The notes beneath the pieces were generated by a model. The model was not told the origin of the DNA and did no database searches. It saw only the letters and a list, made by a program, of their open reading frames with translations. A program made the position numbers and the translations under genes. Source: Hyphomicrobiales bacterium (GTDB lineage: Bacteria; Pseudomonadota; Alphaproteobacteria; Rhizobiales; JAJFHR01). From it: DNA of 64,000 nucleotides. Positions 8,937 to 17,553 of this stretch are shown in pieces (within the stretch, counting starts at the first letter, position 1; the number at the start of each line of letters is the position of its first letter). The stretch covers positions 62,001-126,000 of the forward strand of contig JAJFHS010000041.1 in NCBI GenBank assembly GCA_021775475.1, in the 5' to 3' direction.

Positions 8937-10202
8937 ATGCATCATTTTACCTACAAAAGCGGCATCCTGCATGCTGAAAATACACCTGTGCCGGATATCG
9001 CTGCTCAGGTTGGCACCCCGTTTTATTGTTATTCAACCGCCACTTTAGAGCGCCATTTCAAGGTTTTTGACGAAGCGTTCGGCGATATTGACCATCTGAC
9101 GTGCTATGCCATGAAGGCCAATTCAAATCAGGCGGTGATTAAAACGCTTGGCGATATCGGTGCCGGTATGGATATTGTTTCAGGTGGCGAATTAAAGCGC
9201 GCTCTGGCGGCCGGTATAGCTGCGGAGAAAATTATTTTTTCCGGTGTCGGCAAGACTGAAATTGAAATTTCGGACGCTCTGGAAGCCGGGATATTGTGCT
9301 TTAATGTTGAATCCGAATCTGAACTTCATCTGATCTCGCTGGTGGCTACGGCGACGCGAAAAACCGCCAATATCTCTTTGCGCATCAACCCCGATGTTGA
9401 TGCCAAAACACACGCCAAAATCGCTACCGGCAAGGCCGAAAACAAGTTTGGCATCCCGTGGACGCGGGCGCGCGAGGTCTATGCACTGGCCGCCAGCCTG
9501 CCGGGCATTCAGGTTTGTGGCATCGATCTGCATATCGGCAGTCAGATTGTCGATCTCGAACCTTACCAGCTGGCCTACGAGCGCATTGGCGAGTTGGTAG
9601 AAAATTTGCGCAGCGATGGCCATGATATTCAACATGTGGATCTGGGTGGGGGACTGGGAATTCCCTATCGGCAAGGCGACAATGAACCACCGCTACCGAG
9701 GGAGTACGCCGATGTCATTAAAAAAGCCGTCGGCTCGCTGGGGTGTAAAATCATTACCGAACCGGGTCGTCTTATTGCCGGCAATGCTGGTATTTTGGTG
9801 GCGCGGGTGGTGCATATGAAACATGGTGAGAACAAGCATTTCGCCGTCATTGATGCCGCCATGAATGATCTTTTGCGACCGACATTGTATGAAGCGCACC
9901 ATGAAGTTCTGAGCGTTGTGCAACCTTCAGTCAATGGCTATACGCAGATTGTTGATGTTGTCGGACCGGTGTGCGAGACCGGAGACTATATTGCCACCAA
10001 CAGAGAATTACCGCTCCTCAAACAAAACGACCTGGTCGCCATTATGACAGCGGGCGCTTATGGCGCGGTACAATCAGGAACGTACAATACACGGGCGCTC
10101 ATTCCCGAAGTTCTGGTTAGCGGCGATCAATTCGCTGTTGTTCGCCGGCGCATGGAAGTCAAAGACATTATCGAGCTTGATCAGACCGCACCGTGGCAAT
10201 AG
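8937..10202 (+). CDS. lysA: Diaminopimelate decarboxylase
   Basis: 421 residues, normal for LysA. The PLP lysine is in CYAMKANSN at about residue 59; the phosphate-binding GGGLGIPY is at about 238-245; ITEPGRLIAGNAG and the C-terminal CETGDYIA close the fold-III barrel and beta domains. The enzyme decarboxylates meso-diaminopimelate to lysine in the cytoplasm. Closely spaced behind the lptM-like gene. A GATACGC/GCGTATC inverted repeat at 10232-10270 follows the stop and may act as an attenuator or terminator stem, but it has no clear T-run. Confidence 0.97.
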   Translation: MHHFTYKSGILHAENTPVPDIAAQVGTPFYCYSTATLERHFKVFDEAFGDIDHLTCYAMKANSNQAVIKTLGDIGAGMDIVSGGELKRALAAGIAAEKIIFSGVGKTEIEISDALEAGILCFNVESESELHLISLVATATRKTANISLRINPDVDAKTHAKIATGKAENKFGIPWTRAREVYALAASLPGIQVCGIDLHIGSQIVDLEPYQLAYERIGELVENLRSDGHDIQHVDLGGGLGIPYRQGDNEPPLPREYADVIKKAVGSLGCKIITEPGRLIAGNAGILVARVVHMKHGENKHFAVIDAAMNDLLRPTLYEAHHEVLSVVQPSVNGYTQIVDVVGPVCETGDYIATNRELPLLKQNDLVAIMTAGAYGAVQSGTYNTRALIPEVLVSGDQFAVVRRRMEVKDIIELDQTAPWQ

Positions 10203-10326
10203 GCCACAAATCGGTCTAAAAGCCGGTTCATGATACGCTTAAACATTATAACGTATATATGAGGCGTATCTGCCCGGTAATATGGTATGCTGGGTGAAGC
10301 GTCTTGTTTTGAGCTATTGGTGATGG

Positions 10327-12783
10327 ATGAACTTACCGTTTCATTTTAAAATTGGCTTATCCAGACTGGCTCTTTATTGGGAGCGCCTGTGGCGTCAGTC
10401 CCTGCCGTTATTGCTGAGCGCATCCGGCATTATCTCTCTTGGTCTTTTCGGTGTGTTTGAATGGCTGCCGCCAGCACTTCATATCGGCCTGCTGGTGTTA
10501 TTTGGTACGATATTACTGTGGTCGCTGGTGCGGGTTTTTAAAGCGCGATGGCCGAGCGAAAAAGAAGCACTAAGATGGCTCGAAACCTCGAGCGGACACA
10601 GCCATCGCCCTGCCAGTTCACTGGCGGACACACTGAGCCTTGATGCCAGTGATCCGGCAACCAGGGCAATCTGGCAGGCGCACCGCACACGGCTGATACC
10701 CATAGTTGATGGTTTAAAACCCGGCCTGCCGAAACCTGGTCTTATGCGAAAAGACCCTTATTCTTTGCGCGCGCTGGCTTTTCTGGTGTTGTTTGTTGCG
10801 GTTTTTTCAGCCGGGCCTGACTGGCGCGAACGTATTAACAGCATAGCTTCACCAGGGCTCAAACGCATAGCGGTAACAGTGTCGATTGATGCCTGGATCA
10901 CACCGCCGCGCTATACCGGCAAAGCACCGGTTTTTCTGACCGGCGGCATCGTGAAAATTGCCGATGACACCCTACAGACCCGACGGCTTAATGTGCCTGA
11001 AAACAGTGAATTGGTGGTGCGGATTTCGGGCGTCAAAAATCCAGCCGCACTGATAAGCGATCCCTCTGACAGCGACACAGAAACAGTCACTCACGTGTTT
11101 AAGGCGATTGATGAGCAAACGCTGGAATTACGGCTCAAGCTCGCGGGCTCGCGCCTGGTTGATATTCTCGATGACGGGGTCAGCCTGTCAAGCTGGCAGA
11201 TTGCAATTATACCCGATACACCACCGGTTATTGCCGTTAGCGGTGAGATTAAAACCACCGGCGATCAAACCCTTTCCATTCCCTACACGCTCAAGGATGA
11301 TTATGGCGTTGTCAGCGCGTCTGCAATGTTTTCGCGCAAATCGATGAATGACACCATCATACCGCCCTTTGCCAAAAAGACCCCCGATTTTACCATCAAC
11401 CTGCCCGGTGCGCGGGTAAGAAGTGCCAACCAATCCGTCTTTCAGGATTTGACGGCACACCCCTGGGCCGGGCTTACGGTTATCTTGAAGCTCAAGGCAG
11501 TTGACGATGCCGGGCAGGAAACTTTCAGTGATCCGGTCAGCATTACCCTGCCGGAAAGAAAGTTCACCAAACCTCTGGCTCAGGCAATTGCCGAACAACG
11601 GGCCAAGCTTGCCCGCAGGCTCGACAATCGTCAATCCGTTGCCCTGGCCATCAATGCCCTTACTCTGTTTCCCGAAGAAATCATTAAAGATACAACCATC
11701 TATCTTGGCCTGCGCACAGCTTATTTCCGCTTGAGCCGGGGCAGTAACGACACATTGCTGACATCGGTTTACAGCCTGTTGTGGGATCTGGCGCTCAAGG
11801 TTGAAGATGGTGATCTGTCTTTGGCTGAACGAGAGCTCAGGGCTGCGCAGGAAGCGCTTCGCAAAGCACTGGCCAACAATGCCTCACCTGAGGAAATTGA
11901 GGCGTTGATGCAGGATATGAAGAAAACCCTGGGGCGGTTTTTGCAGGCGCTGAATGAGAAAAACCGCAAACTGGGCGAAAGAAACCAGCTGCCACAGGGT
12001 GAAAGAAATCAACGCGTTGAGGCTCGCGATCTCGCCAAAATTCTGGAAACCATTGAAAACCTCGCCAAAAGCGGTTCCAAAGATGCAGCCCAAAAGATGT
12101 TGTCTGAGTTGCAGAACCTGCTGGAATCATTGCAGGCTGGTGGCCCCACCACGGCTCCCAATCAAAACCAGTCGATGCTGTCCGATATGATCGAGGAACT
12201 GGGTGAAATGATTAACCAGCAACAACGCCTGCTCGACGACACCTACAAGGCGGATCAAAATAACGACCCGAGACAGGGAAGCTTGTCAAAACCCAATGCC
12301 GACATCCAGACATTGGCGGATAAACAACAGGCTTTGAGAGACCTTCTTGGTCAAATGATGGAACAGTTCGACCAAAACGGCATGGAACAGCCTTCGGCTC
12401 TCAACCGGGCAGGTAAAGCCATGCAAAATGCTGAAGGTGCGTTGCGCGAAGGTGAGCCGGGCCGGGCGGTGGGCAAACAGGGTTCGGCCATTGATCAGTT
12501 GCGCCAGGGTGCGCAATCCATGGCCCAGCAAATGGTGGATGGGCTGGCGCAGCGCCAGGGGCTAAACCAGCGCGGGCAAAACAATGGCAAGGGTGAAACC
12601 GATCCACTGGGGCGGCCATTGCCAAGTTCGGGACCGGATTATGGACTATCCACCAAAATTCCAACCCAGGCCGATATACAACGCGCCCGCGAATTGCGAA
12701 GAGTGCTGCAAAACCGCATTGGTGAGCCCAACCGTCCGCAGTTTGAACTGGATTACCTCGAAAGACTTTTACGCAGGTTTTAG
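10327..12783 (+). CDS. TIGR02302 (DUF4175) family membrane protein
   Basis: 818 residues. Two hydrophobic helices lie near residues 25-70, a third near 140-160, then a large beta-rich soluble part and, from about 560, a long coiled-coil region very rich in Gln, Asn and Glu, ending in DYLERLLRRF. This matches the TIGR02302/DUF4175 family of alphaproteobacteria, which has no assigned biochemical role. In this group it regularly sits next to lysA and the ftsEX region, hinting at an envelope function. The start ATG follows TATTGGTG; no strong ribosome site is visible. Confidence 0.85.
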   Translation: MNLPFHFKIGLSRLALYWERLWRQSLPLLLSASGIISLGLFGVFEWLPPALHIGLLVLFGTILLWSLVRVFKARWPSEKEALRWLETSSGHSHRPASSLADTLSLDASDPATRAIWQAHRTRLIPIVDGLKPGLPKPGLMRKDPYSLRALAFLVLFVAVFSAGPDWRERINSIASPGLKRIAVTVSIDAWITPPRYTGKAPVFLTGGIVKIADDTLQTRRLNVPENSELVVRISGVKNPAALISDPSDSDTETVTHVFKAIDEQTLELRLKLAGSRLVDILDDGVSLSSWQIAIIPDTPPVIAVSGEIKTTGDQTLSIPYTLKDDYGVVSASAMFSRKSMNDTIIPPFAKKTPDFTINLPGARVRSANQSVFQDLTAHPWAGLTVILKLKAVDDAGQETFSDPVSITLPERKFTKPLAQAIAEQRAKLARRLDNRQSVALAINALTLFPEEIIKDTTIYLGLRTAYFRLSRGSNDTLLTSVYSLLWDLALKVEDGDLSLAERELRAAQEALRKALANNASPEEIEALMQDMKKTLGRFLQALNEKNRKLGERNQLPQGERNQRVEARDLAKILETIENLAKSGSKDAAQKMLSELQNLLESLQAGGPTTAPNQNQSMLSDMIEELGEMINQQQRLLDDTYKADQNNDPRQGSLSKPNADIQTLADKQQALRDLLGQMMEQFDQNGMEQPSALNRAGKAMQNAEGALREGEPGRAVGKQGSAIDQLRQGAQSMAQQMVDGLAQRQGLNQRGQNNGKGETDPLGRPLPSSGPDYGLSTKIPTQADIQRARELRRVLQNRIGEPNRPQFELDYLERLLRRF

Positions 12784-12802
12784 GAGGTTTGAGACCGGAC
12801 AG

Positions 12803-12823
12803 GTCCCGGCTCAAGGCCGGGAC
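12803..12823. repeat. Short GC-rich palindrome behind the TIGR02302 gene
   Basis: An 8-base perfect stem (GTCCCGGC / GCCGGGAC) with a 5-base loop, 20 bases after the stop codon. It is followed by a GTGCGGAGAA stretch similar to the one that follows the hairpin at 54073-54107, so the two are probably members of one dispersed repeat family rather than dedicated terminators. There is no T-run. Confidence 0.6.
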
Positions 12824-12853
12824 GGTGCGGAGAATAGGGAGTAATCTGTTCGA

Positions 12854-12961
12854 CTCTAGAGTGCTTCATGTTTTGATTGAATCAAAACTGCACTCTAACT
12901 CTTTGTTTAAGCGTGTCATTTATCCGATAACCGGTACCCACTTATCGGTGACACGCTCTAG
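12854..12961. repeat. Rhizobiales-type composite palindromic repeat
   Basis: A 108-base element bounded by CTCTAG at both ends. The first hairpin (12857-12897) pairs TAGAGTGC with GCACTCTA and, inside, GTTTTGATT with AATCAAAAC. A CTTTGTTT linker follows. The second hairpin (12910-12957) pairs AGCGTGTCA with TGACACGCT and CCGATAA with TTATCGG around an ACCGGTACCCAC core. This double-hairpin layout with the ACCGGTACCCAC core is the one I know from dispersed intergenic repeats of Rhizobiales genomes. The right end overlaps the stop codon of the response-regulator gene. Confidence 0.8.
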
Positions 12962-13335
12962 TTTGTTTGGTCCCGGCCTAACGCCTTATCTACTGCCGAG
13001 GTAATGTCTTCAAGCGTAAAGGGTTTATATAATAGTCCGGCAATAATAGCTTCAAGCCCATAAGCGCGTTCGCGTTGATCTGCATATCCGGTCATCAGCA
13101 AAATGGGCATGTCGGGCACTTTTTCTGCCGCTATCAAGGCTAAGGTAATGCCATCCATTACCGGCATTTTTATATCTGAAACCAGAAGATCAAACTTGTG
13201 GGTACCAGAAGTGATTAAATGACAGGCTTCACCGCCATCACAAACAACAGTGACCTGGTGACGACTTAATTCCAGCGCCCGACGCACAAAATCACGCACC
13301 GCACTGTCATCTTCTGCCAATAACACCTGAGCCAT
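12958..13335 (-). CDS. cpdR: Single-domain response regulator, CpdR-like
   Basis: 125 residues, only a receiver domain. The acidic pocket is EDD at about 8-10, the phospho-acceptor Asp is in LLVSDIKMPVMDG (about residue 54), the switch Thr is in LLMTGYA and the Lys in LLYKPF. It opens MAQVLLAEDDSAVRDFVRRAL, the pattern of CpdR, which in alphaproteobacteria directs ClpXP to degrade CtrA and other substrates during the cell cycle. A generic CheY-like regulator is the alternative. It is transcribed together with the MJ0042 protein gene 28 bases upstream. Confidence 0.75.
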   Translation of the reverse strand: MAQVLLAEDDSAVRDFVRRALELSRHQVTVVCDGGEACHLITSGTHKFDLLVSDIKMPVMDGITLALIAAEKVPDMPILLMTGYADQRERAYGLEAIIAGLLYKPFTLEDITSAVDKALGRDQTN

Positions 13336-13363
13336 ATCGATTGCTCAATCCTGAATAGTAATT

Positions 13364-14125
13364 TTAGCGATATGCGCCATACCCCGAAGTTGCCTTTGCA
13401 AATCTCACAATCAACCCTTGCGCCGTAGTCGGTGGTGAAGCCAGACGGGTAACAAACTTAACCCGTGCATTGGGGCCGATAGGTTTTTTGTCGACTTTTA
13501 CGGTCCAGTAGTAAAGTTCCTGGTCAGTTGCGTCCAGCAGGCCAAAGCGCACGCGCGGTAAAGTTTTTTTTTCGTCGGTAAGATTTACAACTTCGCCTTT
13601 GACGGCCAGTATTGGCAAGCCGTTTTCAAAATCTCGCGTATAGATCACATTGGCAAAGGACATGCCACGCACATTGACCGGCATGCCCAGTTGTGCGTAC
13701 AGCCGAGCCGTACCAGGCAGGGTTTTAACGATACTGTTTCGATAGGAAACAGACAGACCTGCAACCACCGCAATAGTTGCTGCCAGAGCTCCCCATCCGG
13801 CAAGCGCAGACGTCATCTGTTTTTTGTACTGCTGGCGCCCGGTTTTAATTTCACGGGCAGCTGAAACCAATCGCTGAGCCTCGGACCTTATATCTTCTTC
13901 AGTGTCTTCGGCACGAGGGTCGTCAACATTTTCTTCACGGCCGGTATCATCGCCTGAGGCGCTGTCAATCTGACTGTTTTCAAGACCCTCGACATCTTCT
14001 GGCGGCATATATTCCTGAAACCATACGGTACTGCAATTTGAGCACTTGACCTTTCTGCCATCGGGTTCAAAATAGGCTGGGTCAACCTCGAAACTTGTTT
14101 CGCACTGAGAACAGCTAATTATCAT
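13364..14125 (-). CDS. MJ0042-type zinc-ribbon membrane protein
   Basis: 253 residues. The N-terminus is a zinc ribbon (CSQC at 5-8, CSNC at 29-32, VWFQ), as in the MJ0042/zinc_ribbon_5 families. It is followed by an acidic, probably disordered stretch (about 45-80), a transmembrane helix at about 108-126 and a C-terminal domain (about 145-250) like the DUF3426-type domains. This family usually stands divergent from ftsE in Rhizobiales, as here (191 bases between starts). Function unknown; its neighbours suggest the cell envelope or division. Confidence 0.8.
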   Translation of the reverse strand: MIISCSQCETSFEVDPAYFEPDGRKVKCSNCSTVWFQEYMPPEDVEGLENSQIDSASGDDTGREENVDDPRAEDTEEDIRSEAQRLVSAAREIKTGRQQYKKQMTSALAGWGALAATIAVVAGLSVSYRNSIVKTLPGTARLYAQLGMPVNVRGMSFANVIYTRDFENGLPILAVKGEVVNLTDEKKTLPRVRFGLLDATDQELYYWTVKVDKKPIGPNARVKFVTRLASPPTTAQGLIVRFAKATSGYGAYR

Positions 14126-14219
14126 TCAACACCATGATCGCGTGCTATAATTCAAAAAATGATTGAGAGAATCACTGCGCGATTTTGCTAATCCAGCCAT
14201 CAGATAACCCCAATGCTGG

Positions 14220-14234
14220 TTAAAGTGTGGTTAA
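14220..14234 (+). promoter_or_regulatory. Candidate CtrA box upstream of ftsE
   Basis: TTAA, 7 bases, TTAA, followed by A instead of the preferred C. It lies 83 bases before the ftsE start and about 95 bases from the divergent MJ0042 gene. CtrA of alphaproteobacteria binds TTAA-N7-TTAAC. One mismatch and no visible promoter overlap make this tentative. Confidence 0.35.
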
Positions 14235-14316
14235 ACACGATCAAAGCGACCGTACCCTAGGGTCAGGACCGCTTAATTAAGGGGCCCTGAGCCTAAGGTA
14301 AAAGGTAACAGATTAA

Positions 14317-14976
14317 GTGATACAATTTGAGAATGTCGGGTTACGTTATGGTATGGGGCCGGAAGTCCTGCGAAATGTGAGTTTTCAGTTGGCACCGGGA
14401 TCCTTTCACTTCCTCACCGGGTCATCGGGTGCTGGTAAAACATCCCTCCTGCAGCTGTTGTTTTTGGCGCAAAGACCAACGCGTGGCCTGATTTCGATTT
14501 TTGGCCAGGATGTAGCAACCCTGCCGCGACGGGAATTACCTGCTATTCGACGACGTATTGGTGTGGTGTTTCAGGAGTTTCGCCTGCTCAACCATTTAAC
14601 CACTTATGAAAATGTCGCCCTGCCTTTGCGCATCCGTGGCGTCCATACCGATGAATATGAAAACAATGTAATCGAACTGCTGCGCTGGGTGGGCCTGGGC
14701 GAGCGTTTGAATGCCACACCTGAAATTCTCTCCGGTGGTGAAAAACAACGTGCCGCCATTGCCCGCGCCGTTGTCGGACGACCGGCTCTTCTGCTGGCCG
14801 ATGAGCCTACCGGTAATGTTGACCCGGAACTGGCCCAGCGTCTGCTGCGATTGTTTGTTGAGCTCAACCGGCTGGGAACAACCATTTTAATTGCAACCCA
14901 TGATCGATTGTTGATGAATGATTTTGGAGCACCCCGGTTGGTTCTTGATAATGGCGAGTTGGAAGTTGTGTCATGA
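14317..14976 (+). CDS. ftsE: Cell division ATP-binding protein FtsE
   Basis: 219 residues, the FtsE length. Walker A GSSGAGKT at about 36-43, signature LSGGEKQR at about 138-145, Walker B LLLADEPT at about 158-165, and the FtsE-typical QEFRLLNHLTTYENVALPL. With FtsX it forms the inner-membrane complex that signals to cell-wall hydrolases at the septum. The start is GTG (MIQFENVGLRY), in line with family N-termini. The stop overlaps the ftsX start by 4 bases, showing translational coupling. Confidence 0.95.
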   Translation: MIQFENVGLRYGMGPEVLRNVSFQLAPGSFHFLTGSSGAGKTSLLQLLFLAQRPTRGLISIFGQDVATLPRRELPAIRRRIGVVFQEFRLLNHLTTYENVALPLRIRGVHTDEYENNVIELLRWVGLGERLNATPEILSGGEKQRAAIARAVVGRPALLLADEPTGNVDPELAQRLLRLFVELNRLGTTILIATHDRLLMNDFGAPRLVLDNGELEVVS

Positions 14977-15983
14977 GCGAGGGATTTTCGCAAACCGGCG
15001 ACAGCAACGAAAATGCAACTGAAACCCGTTTTCAAAGCTTGTTGAGCTTTCTTAACCTGAAAAATCTGCCAGGGTTGATTACCGGTTCTTACATTAGCAT
15101 TTTACCGGCCCAGACAAAAAGCGGGCGATCGCTTACCATTGTTGTAACCGCCATGTGTTACCTTGCCGTTCTCGCCGTCATTGCAAATATTCTCATTAAC
15201 GGATCGGTCCAGGCCTGGACTGCCGATGTCGCCAAACAGGTTACCGTGCAAATCAAGCCCGTCGATGGCGAGAATATGAATGTGCAAATTGAAATCGCTA
15301 CGGCCATACTCAATAGCACCCGCGGCATCGTATCGACCACCACATTGAGTAACGAGGAAAGCCTGAGACTGCTTGAGCCGTGGCTTGGCGAAGGATCACT
15401 GCTTGCTGATCTGCCGGTTCCACGCCTCATTTCGGTTGTTATTGACGAAAAAAACCCACCTGCTTTTGATGAGCTGAAACAACGGCTCAAACGAAAAGTA
15501 AAAGGCGCCAGCCTCGATACTCACAAACGCTGGCAGGGACAAATTTTACGCAGTGCCAATGCCCTGAAAATGATCTCTCTGGGTATTCTCACTCTTATCT
15601 CGATTACAACGATTGCCATAATTATCTTTGCCACGCGTGCTGCCATGGCCAGCAATGAGGAAGTTATTTCGGTGCTTCATCTTGTCGGCGCCCAGGACAA
15701 TTTTATTGCCGAGGAAGTGCAATCGCGATTCTTCATTATCGGTCTGAAAGCCGGGCTAATCAGTGTTGTCTGCGGCATATTGACCTATATTTTTCTGGGA
15801 CTATTTTTAACCAGCTATTTTGGCACCGATGCAGATCAAACAGGATTTCAGTTTCTTACCGGCCAGACATCTTTAGGGTTTATGGGGTTTCTTGTGCTTT
15901 TCACCGTCCCCCTGGCCACCGTTATCATTTGCCTGACCACATCACGCATTGTGGTGCTGCGAATACTCGCAGGTGTTTTATAG
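14973..15983 (+). CDS. ftsX: Cell division protein FtsX
   Basis: 336 residues: a cytoplasmic N-terminus of about 50 residues, a first membrane helix at about 55-78, a periplasmic domain of about 130 residues and three C-terminal helices (about 195-220, 250-275, 300-330). This is the FtsX topology, and the gene overlaps ftsE by ATGA. It is the membrane partner of FtsE. The periplasmic loop (LLEPWLGEGSLLADLPVPRLI) is typical of alphaproteobacterial FtsX. Confidence 0.93.
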   Translation: MSEGFSQTGDSNENATETRFQSLLSFLNLKNLPGLITGSYISILPAQTKSGRSLTIVVTAMCYLAVLAVIANILINGSVQAWTADVAKQVTVQIKPVDGENMNVQIEIATAILNSTRGIVSTTTLSNEESLRLLEPWLGEGSLLADLPVPRLISVVIDEKNPPAFDELKQRLKRKVKGASLDTHKRWQGQILRSANALKMISLGILTLISITTIAIIIFATRAAMASNEEVISVLHLVGAQDNFIAEEVQSRFFIIGLKAGLISVVCGILTYIFLGLFLTSYFGTDADQTGFQFLTGQTSLGFMGFLVLFTVPLATVIICLTTSRIVVLRILAGVL

Positions 15984-16065
15984 CTCAATCGTTGAAACTA
16001 TCCTGTTCGAAACCCTTCTCCATGTGGTAGAAATACCAGAATCAGGACCGTTAGACAGGGTCACA

Positions 16066-16680
16066 ATGGTTATGAAATTGTTGGCAAATTTAAAGACAAA
16101 CACAAAAATCGCCATCAGTGGTGTGGTCCTGGTTGTTTTGGGTTTTTTTGTCGGCTTTTATCAGTTCACCCAGTTCATACCCCAACAACAACCCGTCAAT
16201 ATTGCCAAAGCTGATGCTATTGTTGTCCTCACCGGCGGCAAATCTCGTCTTACTGGAGCGGTTAAACTGCTGAGTGCCGGCAAGGGTGGCCGATTGCTCA
16301 TTTCAGGTGTTCACGAAACAACTTCGAGCGACGCTCTGGCCCGATTGGTACCGGCACAAAGCAGTTTGTTTAAATGCTGCGTTGATTTGGACAAAGCGGC
16401 ACGCAATACTGTTGGCAATGCGGCCGAAACCGCCAGATGGGTTGCCAAGAACAAGTTTAAATCTCTCATTGTTGTCACCAGCAATTATCATATGCCGCGC
16501 AGTCTGGTAGAGCTGCGAAATGTTCTGCCGCAGATAAATCTCATCGCTTATCCGGTGGTGGTAGATTCAATTCCGGCATCGCAGTGGTGGACAAATCGCG
16601 ATACCGCGCAGTTGGTAATGTCTGAGTATGTCAAATACCTTGCTGCGCGAATACGATTGGCGTCAGGATTGATCAATTGA
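16066..16680 (+). CDS. YdcF-family (DUF218) protein
   Basis: 204 residues from ATG 16066 (ATG 16072 is equally possible; the frame is open further upstream into the ftsX 3' end). One membrane helix at about 18-38, then a DUF218 domain with the conserved ADAIVVLTGGKSRL, NTVGNAAETARW and VTSNYHMPRSLVEL motifs. Homologues include SanA and ElyC, linked to envelope integrity and polyprenyl-carrier metabolism. It stands between ftsX and plsC in the order usual for Rhizobiales. The biochemical role is not established. Confidence 0.85.
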   Translation: MVMKLLANLKTNTKIAISGVVLVVLGFFVGFYQFTQFIPQQQPVNIAKADAIVVLTGGKSRLTGAVKLLSAGKGGRLLISGVHETTSSDALARLVPAQSSLFKCCVDLDKAARNTVGNAAETARWVAKNKFKSLIVVTSNYHMPRSLVELRNVLPQINLIAYPVVVDSIPASQWWTNRDTAQLVMSEYVKYLAARIRLASGLIN

Positions 16681-16690
16681 CAATTTGCAG

Positions 16691-17428
16691 ATGGTGTCCG
16701 TGCTTTTAATTCGATCTTTTGGCTTTAATATTGCCTTTTATCTGGTGCTGGCGATTTTTTTAATCGGCGGGTTGCCGGTATTCTTATTTCCTCATAAATG
16801 GGCCATTCGGGTCTTGCAGCTATGGGCCAAAACGAGTTTGTTATTGATGCGGCTGGTGGCCGGAATTTCAATTGAAATTCGCGGTCGTGAACACATTGTT
16901 ACGGGAACCTTGCTGGTGGCCAGTAAACATCAATCCTTATGGGAAACCTTTGCCCTGCTCACCCTGTTTGATGATCCCGCTGTTGTCCTGAAGAAAGAGC
17001 TTACCTTTATTCCCCTTTTTGGCTGGTTTGCCCTCAAATTCAAAATGGTGACGGTGGACAGAAACGCCAGATCTTCAGCCCTTAAACGCATGTTACAACA
17101 GGCAAAACGCGCAAGAGACAGACACCGGCAGATTATCATTTTCCCAGAAGGCACCCGAAAAGCACCGGACGCGCAAGCTGATTACAAATCCGGTGTGGCA
17201 GCTTTATATAAATCTCTCGACATCGCCTGTTTGCCGATTGCCCTTAACTCCGGGCTCTACTGGCCCCGGCGCAGCTTTTTGCGCCATCCTGGAACAATTA
17301 TCATCGAAATTTTACCGCCAATTGCGGCGGGCAGTGCGCGCGGGGCTTTCATGGCTGAACTTGAAACAACAATCGAAGATGCCACTACCAGACTGGTGGC
17401 GGAAGGCCGGGCGCGGGATTTTGATTGA
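16691..17428 (+). CDS. plsC: 1-acyl-sn-glycerol-3-phosphate acyltransferase
   Basis: 245 residues with an N-terminal membrane segment (about 8-30). The catalytic block is KHQSLWE, the H-X4-E variant of the H-X4-D motif found in a large subgroup of PlsC proteins, and the glycerol-phosphate-binding block is FPEGTR at about 153-158. The enzyme acylates lysophosphatidic acid to phosphatidic acid at the inner membrane. It begins 10 bases after the YdcF gene and is probably co-transcribed with it. Start ATG 16691; an upstream TTG is less likely. Confidence 0.9.
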   Translation: MVSVLLIRSFGFNIAFYLVLAIFLIGGLPVFLFPHKWAIRVLQLWAKTSLLLMRLVAGISIEIRGREHIVTGTLLVASKHQSLWETFALLTLFDDPAVVLKKELTFIPLFGWFALKFKMVTVDRNARSSALKRMLQQAKRARDRHRQIIIFPEGTRKAPDAQADYKSGVAALYKSLDIACLPIALNSGLYWPRRSFLRHPGTIIIEILPPIAAGSARGAFMAELETTIEDATTRLVAEGRARDFD

Positions 17429-17450
17429 GAAAATACCGGTTGGTAACCTG

Positions 17451-17466
17451 TTAACAATTGATTAAC
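17451..17466 (+). promoter_or_regulatory. Candidate full CtrA box upstream of nrdJ
   Basis: TTAA, 7 bases, TTAAC: a perfect match to the alphaproteobacterial CtrA consensus. It lies 25 bases upstream of the putative nrdJ -35 element and 88 bases before the nrdJ ATG, immediately after plsC. Binding by CtrA is inferred from the motif only. Confidence 0.5.
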
Positions 17467-17490
17467 CATTAGTACATAACGTGAACAAAA

Positions 17491-17520
17491 TTGACTCACG
17501 GTGTCGTTTTCCTTTAGTAT
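17491..17520 (+). promoter_or_regulatory. Putative nrdJ promoter
   Basis: TTGACT (17491-17496), an 18-base spacer and TAGTAT (17515-17520), a sigma-70-type pair 34 bases before the nrdJ start. No adenosylcobalamin riboswitch is apparent in the short leader. The CtrA-type box at 17451-17466 is just upstream. Confidence 0.5.
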
Positions 17521-17553
17521 ATTTTTAGAAAATTCACCTGCAGAGTTCCACCA

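Noticed and set aside
15984-16065. tRNA-like segment between ftsX and the YdcF gene
   Set aside because: A TTCGAAAC stretch caught the eye, but no cloverleaf or acceptor stem can be drawn.
17429-17553. Adenosylcobalamin riboswitch upstream of nrdJ
   Set aside because: The leader after the predicted promoter is only about 30 bases and lacks a B12-box-like sequence.
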